Assembly: GCA_003956705.1 (NCBI GenBank)
Contig: QZCP01000019.1
Span: 73,573 to 137,572, forward strand
Direction: 5' to 3'
Length of the DNA stretch: 64,000 bases
Origin: Brevipalpus yothersi
Taxonomy: Eukaryota > Arthropoda > Arachnida > Trombidiformes > Tenuipalpidae
The number at the start of each line of letters is the position of its first letter. Positions within the stretch are counted from its first letter, which is position 1. Of the stretch, positions 1-11,054 are shown piece after piece. The notes beneath the pieces are model-generated. The model had not been told where the DNA came from. It ran no database searches and was given only the letters and a program-made list of their open reading frames with translations. Made by a program: the position numbers and the translations under genes.

Positions 1-2162
1 TATTGGCTCCTATGAAATGAGCTATCGAATTGATAGATAATAGGATAAAATGTACAGAGGCTAGGAATCGCGTCAACTAAATTCTTAAAATGATGGCTTT
101 ACTCTGAGTTCGCAACGGGAAAGTGTGAAAGTTTTCTCTCTTAACCCTCCGATTATAATAGAAGGCATATAGTTGATATCATACTCCATTTGGTAGTTTT
201 ATAATTTCCTCTGGTATGCAACATCTATAAGTTTCATTCATGCAGAGTCATGATGTCACACCAGAATTGAATCAAATTCTGTCCCTCTCAATGTTCAACT
301 TGGATAGCGGCCAGTTTCATGATTCATGGAAGCACTTCCATAATACATGCATAAAATCTGAGGCAAAATTGTCATTGCAACATCCCATAGAATGGTGAGT
401 ATTCGCCTCCCACTATCTGTTAAGCTCATGCCAGTTTGGCTCCTCTGTTGCCCAAAGTGAGGGGTGCTCTGGATTGAATATCTGATATCATTGTGGAGTG
501 AATTCAATCTTCCTGAGGACTATTCAATATTAAATGAATGAACGAATCTTGGATTTTCCCATTGAGGATTAAAAGCTCGCTCAACTTCACACAAACCAGA
601 ATCCGCGGTCAGAAATAAACGGATAACATGATAGATGTAAAAGGAATACAATTTTTTTTGGGACAAAGTCTTAGCAGTATCTCCTCTTGTGGGATTCAGT
701 TCGAAAATTCTAAACTGATCTGTTTTACCACGATTTCAATAGCTATTCGTGAGCATCAAGAGATGTTTAAGAGGTATTTAGTCGTTTTGGATGAATTTTA
801 AGGCCATTCCATTTGACAAGCTGGATTGGTGAACTTTTGAGTCTGAAAAACTATATTTCAGGATTTCAGCTGAATCTATGCCGCTCAATTTATTTTATGT
901 AGGTTATACATGATATACAGATTAAATGATATTTGAGATCTCACTTTTCTCTGATTTCTCCATTTTGGTAGATTCTCTGTGGGATCTTTCAGTGATTTTC
1001 TCCAATACCGAGAATAATTGACATTTTTGAACAAATAGCTAATATTAGCTCAACTAAGATTGGTAACCGGGAGTTTAGATTCTGCTCGTTTATGTATCAA
1101 AGAGAGGCGGGAAAAATTCTGAAAATATTGAAGCTTCAATACTTTTAAGCAAACTCCGGATTCACTGAATATTCAACTCTAATTATGATGGAAAGTTGAG
1201 CACAAATACGCTATATCCTCAAGTAGGCGCCTGGAAAACTATCTAAGAAGAAACTAGTTAAGAAATCTCATCATCAGAGCTATCAAAAACGGAGATAAGT
1301 GATTTTCTCTCCGATAATGATAATGATAAATGATGAATCTTGGAAATGTCCTCGAAATCATCAATGATTTTCCCTATTTCAACATATTAAGACGGAAGAC
1401 AAATGCCAGCTGTATTCTGTGAATACTTTTTTGATAATAGCAAAAAATCTACCGATTCGTATGCAGCGACTCTAGTCAAACAGTGTCTATTCACCATTAT
1501 ACATGAACATGTACATGTATATGATGTATAATTGTTGCTGATAATTCGTTCAAAAATTGGGTAAGAGCAAAAAGAATCCATCACAAATATCATCGATTTG
1601 GGAGTCCCAATTCTCAAAACTGTATTAAGAAATCATTGTCATCAAGAACAGATGATGGAGATAAAAATTTCACACAATTATTTTATCAGACAAGCAAAGA
1701 TGACCCTGGCAGAATCTAAATTGATACTAATAGAGAAACGATTAGTAAGAAACTCCATAATGCAACGATAAATTGAAACGATTCATACTGGCAAAGATCG
1801 ATAGTGGTTTGATGAGGTAATCTTGATTGTCTATATAGCAGCTCTTCAATTTTGTTGCTAGATACCATCTCAATTGTGAAAGATATTTTTTGTATCCTTA
1901 ATTAGATGATGATGGGAAACTCAGCTTAAATGAGAGCTTCAAACTCTTACATCACAAGCATGGGAGAGATAATTGATGCAGTGTTTCAATGATGACCTTT
2001 TACCGCCAACTTATTTCTACAGAGTTTTCACTGCTTCGGTTAGCTATTTTTGTGATTGAAGAATTATTTTCACGAACATTTGTGATTAAGTGAATATTTT
2101 TTCGCCTTGTGAACAATTTGAGAAATAAAGTGCTTGGTCTGTGGATCAAATCTTTCAAGTCA
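1..2162. other. Intergenic, no recognisable gene
   Basis: AT-rich DNA with frequent stops in all frames. The open stretches are short and lack family motifs or splice-supported structure. A short run of TGATAA units lies near 1316-1335, and an alternating ATGTACATGTATATG tract near 1504-1520 is simple sequence. The last few hundred bases are the promoter and 5' region of the receptor starting at 2163; I see no convincing TATA box. Confidence 0.5.
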
Positions 2163-3521
2163 ATGATGCTCACCTTCAGATTAGCTTTGCAAGTTCCCGA
2201 GAACAAAATGCTGCGAATTGATGAAAGAGGTGAGCTTGAAGGACTGATGGAGCATTCTCTCCGTGAAGCCTCCCTATATTTCCTATCAAAATTGAATGTA
2301 AGTTGGATTCGACCTGATAAAGGTTCCAGCCACGCTGCTGATATTTCCGTTGGAAACATGATGAAGGTAGCACGGGATGAAGCTGATGGAGCCTACAACA
2401 TCCTCCGATTGAACGATGGTTTGGCTGACAACGTTACAGTAGGACAGGTGATCTATGAGTCTCACTGCAGATTAGCTTCTTCTCCTATTGTGAATTCAGC
2501 AGTAGTCCAGCATGGACCAGAGCTGGCTTTGAAGCAGATTAAATTGGAGCATCTTCTTGTGATCCTAATCGCACTTTTCATCATGATTCACTTTGCCCGG
2601 ATTGTTGAAGGAAGTGGAAACTTTCTCAAGTCAGCCTGGATCTTATACACTGGTCTAGTCCGTCAACGTATTCATTCGAATTTTGGTGGACTAGCTATCT
2701 TCATCCTGATTACATCTCTTCTGTTGATTCAGATACTAGTTGGATCTTTTTTACACACAGATAGGACTTCGATCAGTGATTTTTTCCGTACTGATTCGTT
2801 TAGGGACATCAAAAAGAACAAGATGACTGCGGGGGTTCTGGATATATCAGCTTGTCAGAGTTTAGCTGGACGCAACAATGAATTAACGGTGATTCCTTTA
2901 GTGGGATCATTCATCAGTGGCCGGGATTTCAGCTGGTGTATAGCTTCTGGGAAGTGTGCTTTACTGTTGAATGAGCTGGATCACCACTTATTGCTTTCAC
3001 TTGGCTGCACATTGCATCCCCAAATTATAGCCCAGAGTCCACCCTACCTATCACCTTCTCTCAGCAGCTATCTGAGTGGATATGTATTGAACAAGAGAAT
3101 TCCAAAGGATAGAAGAGATAGAATAAATGGCTATATCCAACGATCATTCGAGATGGGTCTAGAGAAGAAGAAGGGGTTTCGCTCCAAGGATTTTAGTGGT
3201 GGCATGGCACGAGCATTCACTCAATCGAATGCAAATGAGGGGTGTCTCTCGAAAAGAATACAGAATAGCATTTCGGCTCCAGCTTCTTTGAGCAATGAAT
3301 TCTACAAGAACTGTTTTCTTTTGTTCTTTTCAATTTTACTGATTGCGATGGTTGCTCATTCATTTTTGCTGTTAAGTGTAAAATACAAACAACGAAGACA
3401 GCAATGTTGTGTATTATCTGGAAGAATAGAGAACCTCGAAAAATCGAAAAAAACTCCAGATGATATTCTGACAGTGGATTCACACCAGTTGAAGGGCATT
3501 CATGATTCCAGTAATATTTGA
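2163..3521 (+). CDS. Divergent ionotropic receptor (IR-A), intact, single exon
   Basis: A 452-residue channel of the ionotropic glutamate receptor superfamily, of the arthropod IR type without an amino-terminal domain. Visible in order: S1 lobe (about 1-128), M1 (131-145, LLVILIALFIMIHF), re-entrant pore segment (155-168, SAWILYTGLVRQ), M3 (175-196), S2 lobe (about 205-380) with GYVLNKRIPK..INGYIQRSFEMGL matching the usual gya..K.sp...in..i..l.e.G pattern, then M4 (384-404) and a basic cytoplasmic tail. The iGluR-type S1 arginine is not evident in the corresponding stretch (LNDGLADNVT), so glutamate is unlikely to be the ligand. NVT at 90-92 is a glycosylation sequon in the predicted extracellular lobe. 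I chose the ATG at 2163 because the four related copies all have Met within about four residues before the conserved FR; an upstream in-frame extension to 2109 begins with GTG, not ATG. No signal peptide is seen. It keeps a tail of about 45 residues that IR-B has lost through a stop codon. The ligand is unknown. Confidence 0.87.
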   Translation: MMLTFRLALQVPENKMLRIDERGELEGLMEHSLREASLYFLSKLNVSWIRPDKGSSHAADISVGNMMKVARDEADGAYNILRLNDGLADNVTVGQVIYESHCRLASSPIVNSAVVQHGPELALKQIKLEHLLVILIALFIMIHFARIVEGSGNFLKSAWILYTGLVRQRIHSNFGGLAIFILITSLLLIQILVGSFLHTDRTSISDFFRTDSFRDIKKNKMTAGVLDISACQSLAGRNNELTVIPLVGSFISGRDFSWCIASGKCALLLNELDHHLLLSLGCTLHPQIIAQSPPYLSPSLSSYLSGYVLNKRIPKDRRDRINGYIQRSFEMGLEKKKGFRSKDFSGGMARAFTQSNANEGCLSKRIQNSISAPASLSNEFYKNCFLLFFSILLIAMVAHSFLLLSVKYKQRRQQCCVLSGRIENLEKSKKTPDDILTVDSHQLKGIHDSSNI

Positions 3522-4940
3522 ATTTTGGTGATGCCAGTCGAGACCATCATTGTGATCTGATCTTGTGGTTTCGTCACCATCTATTGAGGCTTAGGAAATT
3601 ATAGATCATCAATCTCGTGATTAGGACTGGTGTTACGAAGCTAGGCAAATTCAAGTGGCTTGACTTTTTTCAATATTAAGATCATTCATGGAACAGAATT
3701 TTCCATAGACCTGGATTGTGAAGTCTTGCAACATTCTTGAAGACCTCATCGGAGAAGAATCATGGTTCAAATCCCCATGAATGCTGAAAGAACTACCAGC
3801 TTAAAAGTTTTCTTCAAGTCTCTTAGATTGTCTCATTAGATATTGTAACTTTAGACACACATTTATCGAAACTACTTTTGAGCATATCAAATATGCAGGA
3901 AGAATTTGGAATATTAACTCTCATATCATTCCCAATTTAAACAATTTGTAATCCAATGAATTAGCCAAAAAATTTCACCTCTCTTGGCTGTAACTTTCTG
4001 TTACTTTGATGATCAAAATTCAGCCAGATAGATGGAATCATCATTGGTTTCCACCTAAGTCACTTATAATCATTCTATCCTTGTGTTATTTGGCACCGAG
4101 AAATATTCTAGCTAGAACACTCTATGACTTGAATGAATTCAATCCCAATGACAAGAAGAAGTCCTTGCTCACTGACCTATGAAAGTAATAACTCCGGTAA
4201 TGAAACCATCGAGAGTAATCAATGCTAACAAGAAGAGAAATCTTCAACAAGTAAACCGAATGCTACACCAGTAGGCTAACCAACGATGGAGAGTTCTTCA
4301 TGTGCAGAACTCTATGATTTCGAATACATGAACATTTGGGAATTCGAAATAAGAACATATAAACCTCCGAATATTTCCTAGAATTCTTATAGTAGTAATA
4401 TATACACACACTGACTCAATGGAAGCAAACTTTTTCAGATGAATGAGCACACATCAGTGAGCATCATTTCGCTTTTCCCAATGAAAATTAGACCGAATTG
4501 ATAAAATGAGAAAGCACCGTTAATCTCCAGAGAGAGCCGAAAATTTAATTCAGCGCCGATTTAGACCATTTTTTCGATTATTTGTGATGTAATTCAACAT
4601 CCAAATTGATTGCTCTAGTCAGGATGATTGTATCTTTGATACTTTCTGTCTAAAATTATATGACAAGAAGAATTGAGCGATAAAACTTATTCTTTTTTTT
4701 CTTTGACTTAAAAAGTCGATAGATTAGTGTTTAACTACTGGGTACCATACCCATTATCCCACAGAGGTGAAGTCGATTCTCAATTTGGCTTCCTTTTCGA
4801 TCGTTTTTTCGACTAATCATGGTGTGAGTGCCTATCTGATTAAGATTTTAATAATTGAAAGTGTCTGGCTTTCATGATTAACTGTATCTCCAGGGCTGTA
4901 TGACTGACTTGGAATGATACAATGTATCAATTTTTGTCCT
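3522..4940. other. Intergenic; one tRNA-like B box
   Basis: No gene recognised. At about 3762-3773 the string TGGTTCAAATCCC resembles a polymerase III B box with complementary CATGG/CCATG flanks, but no convincing A box is visible upstream, so it is at most a decayed tRNA-like remnant. The rest is AT-rich with scattered stops. Confidence 0.4.
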
Positions 4941-4941
4941 A

Positions 4942-5735
4942 GAGGAGAATAGCCAAAACTGCCCCCTCTTAGATTTCGATAAGACTTTCTTATCAGATGC
5001 TATCAAGTGCGATAAGATCGAAAATTGGGTTGATAACTCTGTATGAGTCATACTTGTAGAGATATGATCATTTTTCCAATTTGAGAAAAAGTTCATCATA
5101 TCGAAATAAAAATGGTATCATAAGATTTCTTATCAAATGTGTGATTAGATAAGGTATGACTCATTCTCAAAACGTTGCTGAAAGCTAGTGAGAATTCAAT
5201 TTTCATGCTCTATCTCAGGAACCAGACGGTCTATATTTCATATGATAATATTCTCTTATCACTCACAAAAAATATGATAAGATGAAATATAAATCGGCCT
5301 GGGAATCCTCAAAAAAGTCAAACCTGCCGAAAAAATTGTCATGAACACCAAATATTACTATTGCCATGACACCACACACAAAAAATGTGATGAGCTGATA
5401 TATGACTCATACCCAGATTGTTGGGAGAAGTTGGTCAAAAATGGGTTTTCATGCTATATCTCGAGAATAGAGCATCCAATCTGAAAATTGATAGCATTTT
5501 CTTATCACACATCAAAAATCTGATAAGATAAGATATGACTCATACATCAATTGTGATAAAAAGGTACTGATGCTGGAAAAAGTATCGTGAACACCAAACA
5601 ATCTTGGCGCCCCTGAAATTCTTACCAAAAATGTGATGAAATGATGTATGACTCATACCCAAAATATCGGGAGAAGTTGGTCGGGTGGGTTTTTGCTTCC
5701 GAAAATGGAAAAATAAACTCGAATTTCAGCTAGCC
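4942..5735 (+). repeat. Left terminal inverted repeat with internal subrepeats
   Basis: Reverse-complement match to 9397-9930, and direct match to 15561-16262. The arm is modular: blocks of 110-250 bases each carry a TATGACTCATA-type palindrome and clusters of GATAAG/CTTATC. TGASTCA cores lie at 5044, 5157, 5403, 5536 and 5649. Relative to the right arm it has an additional block at about 5285-5530, so the right arm has lost, or the left arm gained, one module. A further degraded module (GTGATGAAATGATGTATG, then a diverged CTCATAC-like site) is visible at about 5970-6060, so subterminal repetition runs towards the transposase gene. Confidence 0.85.
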
Positions 5736-6237
5736 AGCAGTGATAATCCCACCGTTTTAAGATTGTCACTCGGACTGGCAATTTGAAATATTTTTCTGTG
5801 AGATTCACTCTCAACAAGCTTGCTGGGAGGCTCACAAGTTGTTCTCCCAAAACTCGTCAACACTGTATCTCCCGAGTTGCTTCAAAAGCAGGCTTCATTC
5901 TTTCTGATTTTTGCAGGAAAAATGTCACGATCCTCAGGCAGTCTCGGAGCTTCTTAGATTGTTATCGAAAAGTGATGAAATGATGTATGTTTTATACTCA
6001 AATTGTTGAAAGAAATCGGTTAAAATGAGTTTTTATTCATGATAATGGAGAATATTCTAATCAATGTGGAATATATATCATACGACAAATTCTTCCTTGG
6101 AATAAGGGAAAAAGTTTTCAATCATAAATATGGGATCATTTGAGATTCATTCCAAGTGATATACTAGTCTGCAAATGCATACATTAATAGGGTTAGGATC
6201 AGTCATCTGGTTCAATATCGGATCCACTCTCATCATC

Positions 6238-8814
6238 TTAGATTTCTCCGAATAGCTCATCAAGCCTGCAGTTTGGAACGGGGCCAGAGAATCCAGTACT
6301 CATCATCATAATTGCCACAAATGCATGTGAGCATGAACTGACTGTTCTCAAACCACTCTTGCATTTGCAGTACCATTCTTTAACTTGATTCAATCCTTCA
6401 GTCTCAGGGTCCATCAAGATGAAAACTTGCCATTTCGTATTCTTTCTGTGTCTAGAACACATCCTCACACGGAAAAAGAGTAGCTGCTGAACTTCTATAT
6501 TGTAGTTCTCATGATTGATGGAAGCTGAGAATTGGTGGATCTGAAACTAAGAAGAAAAAAAGATACAAGATTGATTTGACAACTTCAATTCGAAGATAAA
6601 CAGCGAGCTCACCTCAAGCTGAAGATTCATTTGTCTGAACCTCGCTTTGTAAGAATTGATGAGCTTTAAGTAGTAATGTCCCGTTGCGAGGAAATACGGC
6701 TCATTTTCTATTAGACTCCTGATCAGGTTTTCTGCTGGATCATAGAGCCTGAAGCAATTTTGGACTCGGAAGAGACTTTGATCTTGGATTAGAACGAGAA
6801 GCTTATTTTCGATCTGCATTCTGCTAACTATGGGCTCACAGATCTCCTCTTCATGATCTCGATCGGCTATGACTCTGGGATGATATTCATTTATAATTGC
6901 GCAGAGTTTTTCGAGCTGGGTGACGAATTTTGCAACACTAAGGTTGCTCAGGAGTTGAACAGTCATTTGAAATTGGCTTCTGATTCTACCAAAACCCAAT
7001 CCAACAATTAATCTGATCTTCGTGACTCTGTTCGTAATCAGAGAAGCATTACTATCTGTGAAACAATAAATGTTCATTAATCAACTCACCTACGAGATTC
7101 ATTCGCTTCGCGACTTGTCAACTGTTGTCCTCTCTGCCCGAAAGAAGGCATATACACCCTGAACCCTTTTGCTCTCAATTTATTGACTACATCTCTGAAT
7201 CCTTTGTCAAAGACGAAGGTATCACCCCGGACAAAGTAGTCTGCAAACTCAGCTTCCGGTTGAATCTTATCCATGATGGTAGCATCATTACTGGTTGCAT
7301 CATTTAATGGAAAAATGTCAAGGATATAACCATCAGGGAGGACACAGATCATCGGCTTGATGAGATTGGTCTTCTTCTGAGTTGAGTATGTTCTCTGCTG
7401 AACCCAAATGTTGGAACTTTTTCCGATATGAACCTAAGTCCCATCCCAAATGGTTATCTTTGAGTGATTCTGGAGCTGGGTATCATCGAGCAGAAGAGTT
7501 CTAGATGTATGAGTAGTATGAGCTAAACTTGCTCGTTATTGAGATGCCTCAAGCCAAGATAGTGAGGTTTGAAATTCATGAGGAGATCATTCATTACATC
7601 ATCCATCCCGCGATTGAAAGTTGTTCTCGCGTAGCCAAACAAAGTGGCAACGCGATCGAGAGGCTGTCCAGATCTCATACGGAACAAATACGTGCCTAAA
7701 TCTTGGTGAGGCTGTGAAGTATTGACGTAGGATACCAGATCGGAAAACTGATCCCAGGTTAATGAGGAGAGATTCTTGAGGAGAGCAACATTCTCATCAA
7801 CCCTGGTTTGAATCTGGATATGACCTCGATCCTTCATGAAACCTAAGATGAGTGTAATATATTGCTCAAACTCTTGGCGGCTCAGGTCATATGTGCTCAT
7901 ATTGGCATCTTCCATGCTGAAAGACTCTCTTTCATGTAACACACAGAAACGAGCTCCCTTTGGAATCAAGATCCTAAACATAGTGGCTTCTTCCCTCACT
8001 CTTTCTGGGACTTTCATGAGTCGAGATGGCTGACAGCCATAAATACACAGATGATGACTTGAGATTGTCTTGATGGTGTAGTCATCATCCTAATTATCAC
8101 TGCCCTGTTCTCGTTCTCTAGGAGGCTCATAAGATGGATCATCATCACTGCTGTCTCTTCCATTCCCATCTCCACTTCCATCTCTACATTCATCTCCACT
8201 CCTATCTTCACCTCTATCACTCTCCCCTTCTTGTCTGGCATCCTCATCCTCTTCAGTATGCTCTTGATCTTGACCCCAGTAGTGCTCATGTCTTGGTGAT
8301 ACATGGAATGGGCTTGAAGGATTAAGAGGTGATGGAACGCTCATTGAGTGAAAGCTCTGACTGAGAAGCTCAGTGTCACTGCTGCTGTCATCAGGGAAGT
8401 CTTGAGGGATCTATCGATTGTAAGCAAAGAATTCACTTAATTGTGACAAGAGAAAACAAACATATATCTTCATTACCTCTTCATTCCTATTTTGGCTCAT
8501 ATTAGATGGAAGTTGAATTCCAGAAGGTCCAGGTTCATCATGAGATGGAGCGTCAGAAGCCCCCTCGACGAATTGTTGAAAATATTTTGGCATTTCTCGC
8601 AAACCTTTACTGATGATCTACCGATCGATTTGGGATTAGATCTATTGAAGAATCTCTGCATGGGTCCTGACAGGTTATGGATCTTCACTCCCTTGTTCAT
8701 CAATGCATGAATCAAATTATTGCAATTAAAGTACCTCTCTTCCATTTTGAATCTATGAATGTTCAAATTCCTGGAAACATATAAGAAAAATGTGTTTAGA
8801 TTAGATCTATGCAC
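6238..8814 (-). pseudogene. DDE transposase with SWIM zinc finger, disrupted
   Basis: Exons read on the minus strand: about 8814-8471 (CEKC zinc-knuckle-like segment and an EPGPSG linker in two frames, so a frameshift lies near 8570); 8410 to about 8099 (acidic, low complexity); about 8028-7529 (helix-turn-helix-type region with FRMRSGQPLDRVATLFGY); 7475-7090, 7027-6613 and 6540-6238. The last three join in frame (62- and 72-bp introns). Catalytic exons show WDGT, then SNDATIMDKI, then DTFVFDKGFRD. After VTKIR, where related enzymes have VVE, this copy reads IVG. The C-terminus has WYCKCK...CSHAF, a SWIM CxC..CxH finger. Two lesions are visible: a TAG codon (7434-7436) directly after DGT, and the loss of the presumed third acidic catalytic residue. 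The junction of the second and third exons is out of phase in my model. Confidence 0.8.
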
Positions 8815-9082
8815 TCAATTAGTTTCAAGGGAGCCTGTCTTTCTCATCTTCTCGTAAATTGATTTCTCTCTCTTTCCCACCCTTCCTTCCTCTCACTCTC
8901 GCTCCCATCCATCTTTCTCCTTTCATTTTCAGCTTTTTCATTTATCTTCCTCGTTCCATTCCTCTATCCCGTCTTCTCATCAGCTGTTTTGAAAAAGCTG
9001 TGATATTCTCCCCTGAAAATCAGACTGAATGTTTTTAATTCATTCATGGAAATGAAAAATTGGACGTAGGTTCCTGACAACT

Positions 9083-9180
9083 AGAGGTGGGAGTAGTTCC
9101 CAACGGCCGCCGCACGCAGCGAATCCAGTTGGGCGCGATCCACTCCCACCCAAACCGAGCAAAGGAGTCATCTCACCTCT
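9083..9180. promoter_or_regulatory. CpG-rich block with inverted repeat, likely transposase promoter region
   Basis: A GC- and CpG-dense island in otherwise AT-rich DNA, lying between the start of the minus-strand transposase and the right TIR. GTGGGAGT at its left end is mirrored by ACTCCCAC at its right end, with CCCAAC and GTTGGG as an inner pair, so it can form a long imperfect hairpin. The stretch next to it (about 8860-8990) is strongly pyrimidine-rich on the plus strand. Position suggests a promoter or 5' leader for the transposase; the function is inferred from position only. Confidence 0.4.
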
Positions 9181-9396
9181 TCAACGACCAGCGACCAACT
9201 GAGAAGAAACAATCATGTCAGCTACCTCATTGATTTTCTCTAGAGAAGTAGCCTCCCACTCTCCATAGAAAAATAATTCATGGAAACCAATTTTTGAAAA
9301 AAGTATATTTTTGGATTTGTCTTCTCCGGAGAAAGATTATTGATCATACTCATTTTTTTCACAGACCACCCTCCTCTGAGATGGACAATTCTAAGG

Positions 9397-9930
9397 CTGA
9401 AATTCGAGTTTATTTTCCATTTTCGAAAGCGAAAACCCATTTTTGACCAACTTCCCCCGATATTTTGGGTATGAGTCATACATCATTTTATCACATTTTT
9501 GATAAGAATTTCAGGGGCATCAAGATTGTTTGGTGTTCATGACACTTTTTCCAGCATCAGTACCTTTTCATCACAATTGATGTATGAGTCATATCTTATC
9601 TTATCATATTTTTTGTGAGTGATATTAGAATATTATCATATCAAATATAGACCGTCTGGTTCCTGAGATAGAGCATGAAAATTGGATTCTCACTAGCTTT
9701 CAGGAACGTTTTGAGAATGAGTCATACCTTATCTAATCACACATTCGATAAGAAATCTTATGATACCATTTTTATTTCGATATGATGAACTTTTTCTCAA
9801 ATTGGAAAAATGATCATATCTCTACAAGTATGACTCATACAGAGTTATCAACCCAATTTTCGATCTTATCGCACTTGATAGCATCTGATAAGAAAGTCTT
9901 ATCGAAATCTAAGAGGAGGCACTTTTCCCA
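9397..9930 (-). repeat. Right terminal inverted repeat
   Basis: Inverted copy of the left arm. TGASTCA cores lie at 9472, 9585, 9718 and 9831, with CTTATC/GATAAG clusters between them. It lacks the module present in the left arm at about 5285-5530. The inner edge is sharp: identity ends at the CTGAAATTCGAG string (9397) that corresponds to CTCGAATTTCAG at about 5730. The outer end is less certain: AATGGG...CCCATT near 9938-9955 may be a later change within the tip. Confidence 0.85.
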
Positions 9931-11050
9931 TTGAAAATGGGTATTGTCCTTTTATCATGATGACAATTGAAAGCTGTACTGAGAATTGGACCTCCAGATA
10001 GATGATTACTTCGACTCGAATTATTGCACTGCTGCCGATTGAAGAAGCATGTTTTTCCCACTGTCCGGATCGTTTTTGTAACGGTATCTTCTGATACAAT
10101 TTTACAATTTTAATCACCATTGAAGTTAATTGATAGAAAGCACGGAGAAAGCTATCGATTCGAGTGAGAATAGAAATGTTAACGATCGAATAGTATTTAA
10201 ACTCAAAAATTTCTCGGAAATTTATCAGTTAAGTTCTATCGATTTCGTGGCTGTTTTGGACACTTTTGGTTTGAGATTCATCCTCCTTTACTCTGAGTGC
10301 TATTGGAAAGTTTTGGAGATTTTTACCCCCCTCATCGAGATTCTGTTGAAGTTTTTGCCTATTCTTTCTGATACTGTGGTATACTGAGATTCTGTTGGAA
10401 CTATCTGCTCTGCCTTGTGCTCTATTGAGATTCTTCTTTGAGACTTTCGATTCTGTGCTATTTTTGGGGAGCAATCACCCTGGTTATATTGGACATTTTT
10501 TGGTCAATCCTCTTTGGTTCTGACTCTCAATCCTCTTTGGCTCTTTGGAGATTCGTTGGTTGGCTTTTTGGTTCGATTGGTTCTTTGGTTCTTTGGCAAA
10601 ATCCTCTCAGTGAAGTAAGTTTTTTGTATCATCTGTCGTGGATTACTCCGACGTTGTTTTGACGAGTACAAGCCACCCTTTATGCACTGTTTTTTTTGCA
10701 TTTCATTTATTTTTAAAGCTATCAGTGCTTGAGATAGATTGCAGGAATATTAATTATTTTGTTTTTGAATTTTTGAGCTTTTTTTCCTCGCTTCAGAATG
10801 TTCAAGTGTATAAAATAGAACACTCCCATTCTGATTTCTCTGATGAAGAAATTTAATTTCTGAGTTTTTCTAATTGAAATTTCGATTTACCTTCTCGATA
10901 ACAAGAATTAGTTTCACCCTCTTTTTTATCTCAGAAAGATTAGATATACTTCTGAGTGAGACCTTAATTTGATCCTTAAAGATTTTGAGTTTTTATAAGA
11001 CCTTTAGTATTAAGAATTATCCATATTTTAGGATCTGTGAGGCTTAGCCA
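9931..11050. other. Intergenic, T-rich with imperfect GATTCTGTTG/TTTTGG repetition
   Basis: No gene recognised. From about 10130 to 10660 the plus strand is T/G-rich with recurrent GAGATTCTGTTG, TTTGGTTCT and TCTTTGGCTC strings. This makes open frames in both directions that look like low-complexity sequence, not protein. Confidence 0.45.
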
Positions 11051-11054
11051 ACTT

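Larger units (their letters stand above)
4942..9930. mobile_element. About 5-kb DDE transposon with very long terminal inverted repeats, inactive
   Basis: The left arm (4942-5735) and right arm (9397-9930) are inverted copies of each other, aligning over more than 500 bases at high identity by eye. They enclose a minus-strand DDE transposase pseudogene (6238-8814). The transposase fold (helix-turn-helix region, then DDE_Tnp_4-like catalytic exons, then a SWIM zinc finger) resembles transposases common in invertebrates and distantly related to IS5/PIF-Harbinger; the superfamily assignment is an inference. The outer ends are uncertain by some tens of bases: AGGAGAAT on the left and ATTGTCCT on the right may be the edges. 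I could not establish a target-site duplication. The transposase carries a stop and a lost catalytic residue, so the copy cannot move itself. Confidence 0.8.

Noticed and set aside
2109..2162. N-terminal extension of IR-A
   Set aside because: The extension begins with GTG, has no counterpart in the other receptors, and a conserved ATG lies at 2163.
8134..8325. His/Leu-rich plus-strand frame
   Set aside because: Antisense of the acidic low-complexity exon of the transposase.
10130..10701. Open frames on both strands in the T-rich region
   Set aside because: Low-complexity repetition (GATTCTGTTG, TTTGGTTCT) keeps several frames open at once; no domain or splice structure.
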